A DNA stretch of 27,199 nt from Rhodobacterales bacterium UBA7416 (GTDB lineage: Bacteria > Pseudomonadota > Alphaproteobacteria > Rhodobacterales > Rhodobacteraceae): NCBI GenBank assembly GCA_002469545.1, contig DKMK01000001.1, positions 4,040 to 31,238 of the forward strand. The letters run 5' to 3'. Positions 23,125 to 27,199 of the stretch are shown here, piece by piece. The translations under genes and the position numbers were made by a program. How positions within the stretch are numbered: the stretch's first letter is position 1; each line of letters starts with the position of its first letter. The notes beneath the pieces are model-generated. The model searched no databases. It was given only the letters and a program-made list of their open reading frames with translations, and was not told the DNA's origin.

Positions 23125-23676
23125 ATGTCAGATTTAATTGCAAAAGCAGCGATAGACAAACGTATGGCCAGTATTGTCCAACCCGTAATCGAAGATTTGG
23201 GTTATGAATTGGTACGCATTCGTTTGATGACCGGAAAATCAACGACTCTGCAAATCATGGCGGACCGCCCAGATGGCGGTATCGACGTAAACGATTGCTC
23301 AAAAATCTCAACAGAGGTTAGCGCAGTCCTAGATGTCGAAGATCCAATCGAGCCTGAATATGCTCTTGAGGTTTCCAGCCCGGGCATGGATCGCCCACTT
23401 ACACGTCTAAAAGATTTCGCCGCATGGGAAGGTTTCGAAGTGAAAATCGAAACATCCGAATTGATCGACGGCCAACGCCGCTTCAAAGGTATATTGCGCG
23501 GTGTCGAAGGAAATGAAGTTCTGGTTGAAATCCAACAAGGAACAATTGGTCTAGATTTTGAATGGTTGTCAGAAGCCAAATTGGTACTGACAGACGAATT
23601 AGTAGCGGCCTCACAAAAGAGCCGTAAAAATATTGTCGAAAGCGATTTTGACGACATAGAAACAGAAGAGGAATAA
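23125..23676 (+). CDS. rimP: Ribosome maturation factor RimP
   Basis: A 183-residue RimP needed for 30S subunit assembly. It has the two-domain layout: an N-terminal alpha/beta domain (about 1-90, with VIEDLGYELVRIRL, LQIMADRPDGGIDVNDC and LDVEDPIEPEYALEVSSPGMDRPL), then an Sm-like beta barrel (about 95-165). An acidic tail follows. I chose the ATG at 23125. An in-frame GTG at 23098 lies within the leader hairpin and adds nine residues without family support. It is first in the operon, 3 bp before nusA. The nusA ribosome binding site (AGAGGA) is inside its last codons. Confidence 0.95.
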   Translation: MSDLIAKAAIDKRMASIVQPVIEDLGYELVRIRLMTGKSTTLQIMADRPDGGIDVNDCSKISTEVSAVLDVEDPIEPEYALEVSSPGMDRPLTRLKDFAAWEGFEVKIETSELIDGQRRFKGILRGVEGNEVLVEIQQGTIGLDFEWLSEAKLVLTDELVAASQKSRKNIVESDFDDIETEEE

Positions 23677-23679
23677 ACC

Positions 23680-25308
23680 ATGGCAATTACCAGTGCGAAC
23701 CGCCTAGAGCTTTTGCAAATTGCAGACTCCGTTGCGCGTGAAAAAATGATCGACCCTGATCTGGTCCTGCAAGCGATGGAAGAATCCTATGCCAAAGCTG
23801 CGAAATCTAAATACGGTGCTGAACTAGACATCCGCGCCTTTATTGATCGCAAATCCGGTGAACTCGAAATGACACGTGTGCGTGTTGTTGTCGAAGGCAA
23901 CGAAGCTGAAAACATGTACACAGAAATGACTGTGGAAGAGGCGAAAGCTCACAAAGAATCTCCGTCTGTTGGCGATTTGATCATCGATAAATTGCCACCA
24001 ATGGATTTCGGTCGCATCGGTGCCCAATCTGCGAAACAAGTTATTTTGCAAAAAGTACGCGAAGCAGAACGTGATCGCCAATTCGAAGAATTCAAAGATC
24101 GCCAAGGCGAGATCATTAATGGTCTGGTTAAACGCGTTGAGTACGGCAACGTTATCGTTGACGTTGGCCGCGGCGAAGCCGTGTGTCGTCGTGATCAATT
24201 GGTTAACCGTGAAATGTTCCGCAACGGTGATCGCATTCGCGCATACATCAAAGAGGTACGTTCAGAAATGCGCGGCCCACAGATCTTCTTGTCACGTACG
24301 GCGCCTGAATTCATGGCAGAACTGTTCAAAATGGAAGTTCCAGAAATCTATGATGGCCTAATCGAAATCAAGGCAGTTGCCCGCGATCCAGGTTCACGCG
24401 CTAAAATCGGTGTTATCTCTTATGATAACTCAATCGATCCAGTTGGTGCCTGTGTTGGGATGCGCGGTTCACGTGTTCAGGCCGTTGTAAACGAGCTGGG
24501 CGGCGAAAAAATCGACATCATCCCATGGAACGAAGATGCGCCGACTTTCTTGGTTAACGCATTGCAACCTGCCGAAGTAACCAAGGTTGTTTTGGACGAA
24601 GAAGCAGAACGCATCGAAGTTGTTGTACCAGACGAGCAGTTGTCATTGGCAATTGGCCGTCGCGGTCAAAACGTTCGCTTGGCATCTCAGCTGACTGGTC
24701 TCGACATCGACATCATGACCGAAGCTGAAGAATCCGAGCGTCGTCAAAAAGAATTCGAAGTACGTTCTAAATTGTTCATGGACACATTGGACGTCGACGA
24801 AATGGTCGCTCAATTGTTGGTTTCAGAAGGTTTCCGCAACCTTGAAGAAGTTGCATACGTTGAAATCGACGAGCTTTTGGTAATCGAAGGCTTTGACGAA
24901 GACACAGCCAAGGAACTTCAGGCCCGCGCACGCGATTGTCTGGACGCGATCAACGCTGCCGCAATCGCCGAAGCACGCGAATTGGGCGTTGCTCAAGATT
25001 TGATCGACTTCGAAGGTCTATCACCACAAATGTTGGTTGCCCTTGGCAAAGACGACGTAAAATCTCTGGAAGACTTTGCAACCTGTGCTGACTGGGAGCT
25101 GGCTGGTGGTTACACAACCGTAAACGGCGAACGTCATAAAGATGTTGGCGCATTAGAAGCCCTTGATGTAAACATCGAAGAAGCTCAGGACATGATCATG
25201 CGCGCCCGCCTCCAAATTGGTTGGGTAACAGAAGAGCAATTGGCAGAAGACGCCGCAGCCGCCGAGGCCGCATTAGCGGCTGAAGGCGAAGAGGGGGCTG
25301 AAACCTGA
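23680..25308 (+). CDS. nusA: Transcription termination/antitermination factor NusA
   Basis: A 542-residue NusA. In order: the RNA-polymerase-binding N-terminal domain (about 1-130), an S1 domain (about 135-200, GLVKRVEYGNVIVDVGRGEAV), then two KH domains. KH1 is marked by DPVGACVGMRGSRVQAV and KH2 by LAIGRRGQNVRLASQLTG. Two helix-hairpin-helix acidic repeats follow (LLVSEGFRNLEEVAYV and the later LGKDDVKSLEDFA), with a short alanine/glutamate tail. NusA modulates pausing, intrinsic termination and antitermination, so it could act on the terminator in this operon's leader. The stop codon TGA forms the end of the left arm of a perfect 11-bp inverted repeat. Confidence 0.97.
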   Translation: MAITSANRLELLQIADSVAREKMIDPDLVLQAMEESYAKAAKSKYGAELDIRAFIDRKSGELEMTRVRVVVEGNEAENMYTEMTVEEAKAHKESPSVGDLIIDKLPPMDFGRIGAQSAKQVILQKVREAERDRQFEEFKDRQGEIINGLVKRVEYGNVIVDVGRGEAVCRRDQLVNREMFRNGDRIRAYIKEVRSEMRGPQIFLSRTAPEFMAELFKMEVPEIYDGLIEIKAVARDPGSRAKIGVISYDNSIDPVGACVGMRGSRVQAVVNELGGEKIDIIPWNEDAPTFLVNALQPAEVTKVVLDEEAERIEVVVPDEQLSLAIGRRGQNVRLASQLTGLDIDIMTEAEESERRQKEFEVRSKLFMDTLDVDEMVAQLLVSEGFRNLEEVAYVEIDELLVIEGFDEDTAKELQARARDCLDAINAAAIAEARELGVAQDLIDFEGLSPQMLVALGKDDVKSLEDFATCADWELAGGYTTVNGERHKDVGALEALDVNIEEAQDMIMRARLQIGWVTEEQLAEDAAAAEAALAAEGEEGAET

Positions 25309-25323
25309 TGTTTCAGGTTTCAG
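25298..25323 (+). repeat. 11-bp perfect inverted repeat across the nusA stop codon
   Basis: CTGAAACCTGA (25298-25308) and TCAGGTTTCAG (25313-25323) form an 11-bp perfect stem with a TGTT loop. The nusA TGA is the last three bases of the left arm. There is no T-run after it, so it is not an intrinsic terminator. It ends nine bases before the ylxR TTG start and may affect mRNA processing or ylxR translation. Confidence 0.75.
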
Positions 25324-25332
25324 ATATAGAGC

Positions 25333-25935
25333 TTGAGCAAAGCCCCTTCAACCAAACGAAATAACGACCCCGAACGCAAATGTATTGCGTTCGGCAGTTC
25401 GCATCTTAAAGCAGAACTTATACGTTTTGTTCTAAGCCCTGACGGCGTGGTCACACCGGATGTATCAGAAAAACTGCCTGGGCGGGGAATCTGGGTGTCG
25501 GCTGATCGCTTCGCTTTGGAAAAAGCAATTGATAAAAACCTATTTTCGCGCGGCGCTAAGGCCCCTGCGAAAATACCTGATGGTCTGCTGGATCTCGTGG
25601 AACAACTTTTGGTTAACCGCGTGATCGAATTAATCTCTTTGGCACGTCGCGGTGGCGAAGTTGTCAGCGGCTTTGAGGTCGTTAAAGGCGCCCTTATTTC
25701 AGAACGCGCACGGATATTAATTCAGGCCAGTGACGGGTCAGAACGCCAATTGGGCAAGCTTCGCTCGCCTGAAGGTAAGAACGTATATTTTAACTGCCTA
25801 AACCAAGCAGAATTGGGTTTGGCATTCGGACGAGACTATGCGATACACGCGGCGCTGACAGGTGGTGGACTTACCAAAAAAGTCCGCACCGAGGCTACCC
25901 GCCTTGCTGGTATTCGCAAAACGGGCAAAAGCTGA
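25333..25935 (+). CDS. ylxR: YlxR family RNA-binding protein (DUF448)
   Basis: A 200-residue protein with an N-terminal YlxR/DUF448 domain (about 10-85: ERKCIAFG, LIRFVLSPDG and KLPGRGIWVSADR). A C-terminal L7Ae-like region follows (about 90-170: IELISLARRGGEVVSGFEVV). The two-part arrangement and the place between nusA and infB are typical of alphaproteobacteria. YlxR-type proteins bind RNA and have been linked to RNase P and translation; the exact role here is not known. The frame is closed by a TAG at 25327, so the start must be the TTG at 25333, preceded only by a weak AGAG. The stop codon lies in a small hairpin before infB. Confidence 0.9.
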   Translation: MSKAPSTKRNNDPERKCIAFGSSHLKAELIRFVLSPDGVVTPDVSEKLPGRGIWVSADRFALEKAIDKNLFSRGAKAPAKIPDGLLDLVEQLLVNRVIELISLARRGGEVVSGFEVVKGALISERARILIQASDGSERQLGKLRSPEGKNVYFNCLNQAELGLAFGRDYAIHAALTGGGLTKKVRTEATRLAGIRKTGKS

Positions 25936-25945
25936 TACGATCAGC
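25931..25945 (+). repeat. Hairpin across the ylxR stop codon
   Basis: GCTGAT (25931-25936) and ATCAGC (25940-25945) form a perfect 6-bp stem with a 3-base loop. The ylxR TGA lies in the left arm, the same design as at the nusA/ylxR junction. No T-run follows. The infB ribosome binding site AAAGG begins a few bases later. Confidence 0.55.
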
Positions 25946-25963
25946 AACGAAAGGTAATTACGC

Positions 25964-27199
25964 ATGAGCGACGAAAAAAAACCATTGGGACTGCGCAGCG
26001 GTTCTGGCGCAGGCCACGTTAAGCAAAGCTTCTCACACGGACGCAGTAAATCTGTTGTCGTAGAGAAAAAGCGCAAGCGTGTCATCGTGCCAGGCAAAGG
26101 TGCTGCTGCTACCTCTGGCGGCGCACGCGCATCTGGTATTTCTGATGTGGAACTTGAGCGTCGCAAAAAGGCATTGATGGCCGCCGCCGCACAAGAAGAC
26201 GAACGCAAAGCACGTGAAGAAGCAGACACCAAAGAACGCGAAGCTGAACGCGCTGAACGCCGCCGTGCACGCGACGAAAAAGAACGCGAAGATCAAGAAC
26301 GCGTTGAAATGCTTCGTAAGCGCGAAGAAGAGAAAAACAAACCCGCAGAAGCGCCAAAAAAACCTGCTGCTGCTGAAAAAGCTGCGCCTGCTGATGATCC
26401 AGCCGCTGCACAAGCCGCTGCACAACGCGCCGAGGCCGGTGGTCGTACCGCGCCAAAACGCGACGATGCGGCTCCACGTAAAGACAACAAAGCGGCTCCA
26501 CGCAATCAAAAAGGTGGCGATGATCGTCGTCGTTCAGGTAAGCTGACAATCAACCAAGCATTGGGCGGGGGTGGCAATCGCCATCGCTCTCTGGCTTCCA
26601 TCAAACGTAAGCAAGATCGCGAACGTCGTAAAATGATGGGCGAAAACATGGGTGAACGCGAAAAGGTTGTTCGCGATGTTCAAGTTCCAGAAGCAATCAC
26701 AGTGCAAGAGCTTGCAAACCGCATGGCTGAAAAAACAGCTGCAGTTGTAAAAGCATTGATGACAAATGGCATTATGGCGACCCAAAACCAAACGATCGAT
26801 GCGGATACCGCAGAATTGATCGTCGAAGAGTTTGGCCACAAAGTTGTTCGTGTTTCTGACGCAGACGTAGAGGATGCGATCAAATTGGTCGCAGACAACG
26901 AAGCAGACCTGCAACCACGCGCACCTGTAATTACAATCATGGGCCACGTTGACCACGGTAAAACTTCAGTTCTGGACGCATTACGCAAAACCAATGTGGT
27001 TTCTGGCGAAGCCGGTGGAATTACACAACACATCGGCGCATATCAGGTCACAACTGATGGCGGCACATTGTTGTCATTCTTGGATACACCAGGTCACGCG
27101 GCGTTTACGTCAATGCGTGCCCGTGGCGCCCAAGTAACCGACATTGTTGTTTTGGTCGTCGCCGCAAACGACGGTGTTATGCCACAAACAATCGAAGCC
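25964..27199 (+). CDS. infB: Translation initiation factor IF-2, N-terminal part
   Basis: The gene runs off the right edge; 412 codons are visible. IF-2 is the GTPase that brings initiator tRNA to the 30S subunit. A short basic N-terminus with the alphaproteobacterial start SDEKKPLGLRSG is followed by a long charged, Ala/Glu/Arg/Lys-rich linker (about 60-215). The IF2_N helical domain is at about 240-300 (ITVQELANRMAEKTAAVVKA). The G domain begins with G1 GHVDHGKTS at 327-335, then the switch region GGITQHIGAYQV, G3 DTPGHAAF and VVAANDGVMPQT. G4, G5 and the C-terminal domains are outside the window. The ATG has AAAGG 9 bases upstream and follows the ylxR stop by 28 bp. Confidence 0.97.
   Translation, partial: MSDEKKPLGLRSGSGAGHVKQSFSHGRSKSVVVEKKRKRVIVPGKGAAATSGGARASGISDVELERRKKALMAAAAQEDERKAREEADTKEREAERAERRRARDEKEREDQERVEMLRKREEEKNKPAEAPKKPAAAEKAAPADDPAAAQAAAQRAEAGGRTAPKRDDAAPRKDNKAAPRNQKGGDDRRRSGKLTINQALGGGGNRHRSLASIKRKQDRERRKMMGENMGEREKVVRDVQVPEAITVQELANRMAEKTAAVVKALMTNGIMATQNQTIDADTAELIVEEFGHKVVRVSDADVEDAIKLVADNEADLQPRAPVITIMGHVDHGKTSVLDALRKTNVVSGEAGGITQHIGAYQVTTDGGTLLSFLDTPGHAAFTSMRARGAQVTDIVVLVVAANDGVMPQTIEA

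Noticed and set aside
25308..25364. 18-codon frame starting at an ATG that overlaps the nusA stop
   Set aside because: It is very short, reads through the inverted repeat and the ylxR start in another frame, and resembles nothing I know.
1..27199. Search for mobile elements, CRISPR, tRNA, rRNA and defence genes
   Set aside because: No transposase, integrase, repeat-spacer array, cloverleaf or restriction/toxin gene could be recognised by reading; the window is nearly all core genes.

Overview
The window reads as a compact stretch of chromosome from a marine-type alphaproteobacterium, most likely order Rhodobacterales. I judge this from protein sequences and from familiar gene neighbourhoods: secA divergent from a parvulin-argJ-mutT run, comF-grxC-nitrilase-marR, a NDUFAF5-like methyltransferase before hemH, and rimP-nusA-ylxR-infB. 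Base composition looks close to or just under 50% GC by eye, low for that order. There are no rRNA, tRNA, CRISPR, prophage or transposase signatures. Almost every stretch is a recognisable core gene.

Layout. 1-1592: the 3' end of fadH (2,4-dienoyl-CoA reductase) meets a convergent prolyl aminopeptidase. 1648-3652: ubiG (ubiquinone synthesis), then an HpaI-type aldolase coupled to a GFA-fold zinc protein, with two palindromes in front. 3656-5960 (minus): comF, grxC, a Nit-type amidase and a MarR regulator. 5959-7835: a NDUFAF5-like protein with a degenerate SAM-binding loop, then ferrochelatase. 7832-9613: a MocR-type GntR/aminotransferase regulator facing a small DUF1127 gene that carries a one-base frameshift; a cluster of TTGTAT/ATACAA elements lies between them. 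9612-12159 (minus): parvulin, argJ and mutT. 12410-16784: secA with a terminator, then a three-domain periplasmic protein (beta domain, PstS-like fold, OmpA domain). 16781-19111 (minus): sfsA, map, radC. 19125-20536: a CinA/MoCF-type protein and a GNAT acetyltransferase. 20533-22919 (minus): a lipoprotein alpha/beta hydrolase and an AI-2E family permease. 23007-27199: the rimP-nusA-ylxR-infB transcription/translation operon, with infB running off the window.

The genes are mostly housekeeping, so the more interesting content is in the junctions. The rimP operon has a good sigma-70-like promoter followed by an intrinsic terminator inside its own leader, which looks like an attenuator. The nusA/ylxR and ylxR/infB junctions each carry a perfect hairpin that includes the upstream stop codon. 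The PstS/OmpA gene has its ribosome binding site inside a hairpin. The comF/methyltransferase pair has start codons overlapping in a CATG palindrome. Three convergent pairs have overlapping stop codons. I did not see a clearly novel multi-gene system. The best candidates for undescribed biology are the MocR-DUF1127 switch and the rimP-operon RNA elements.
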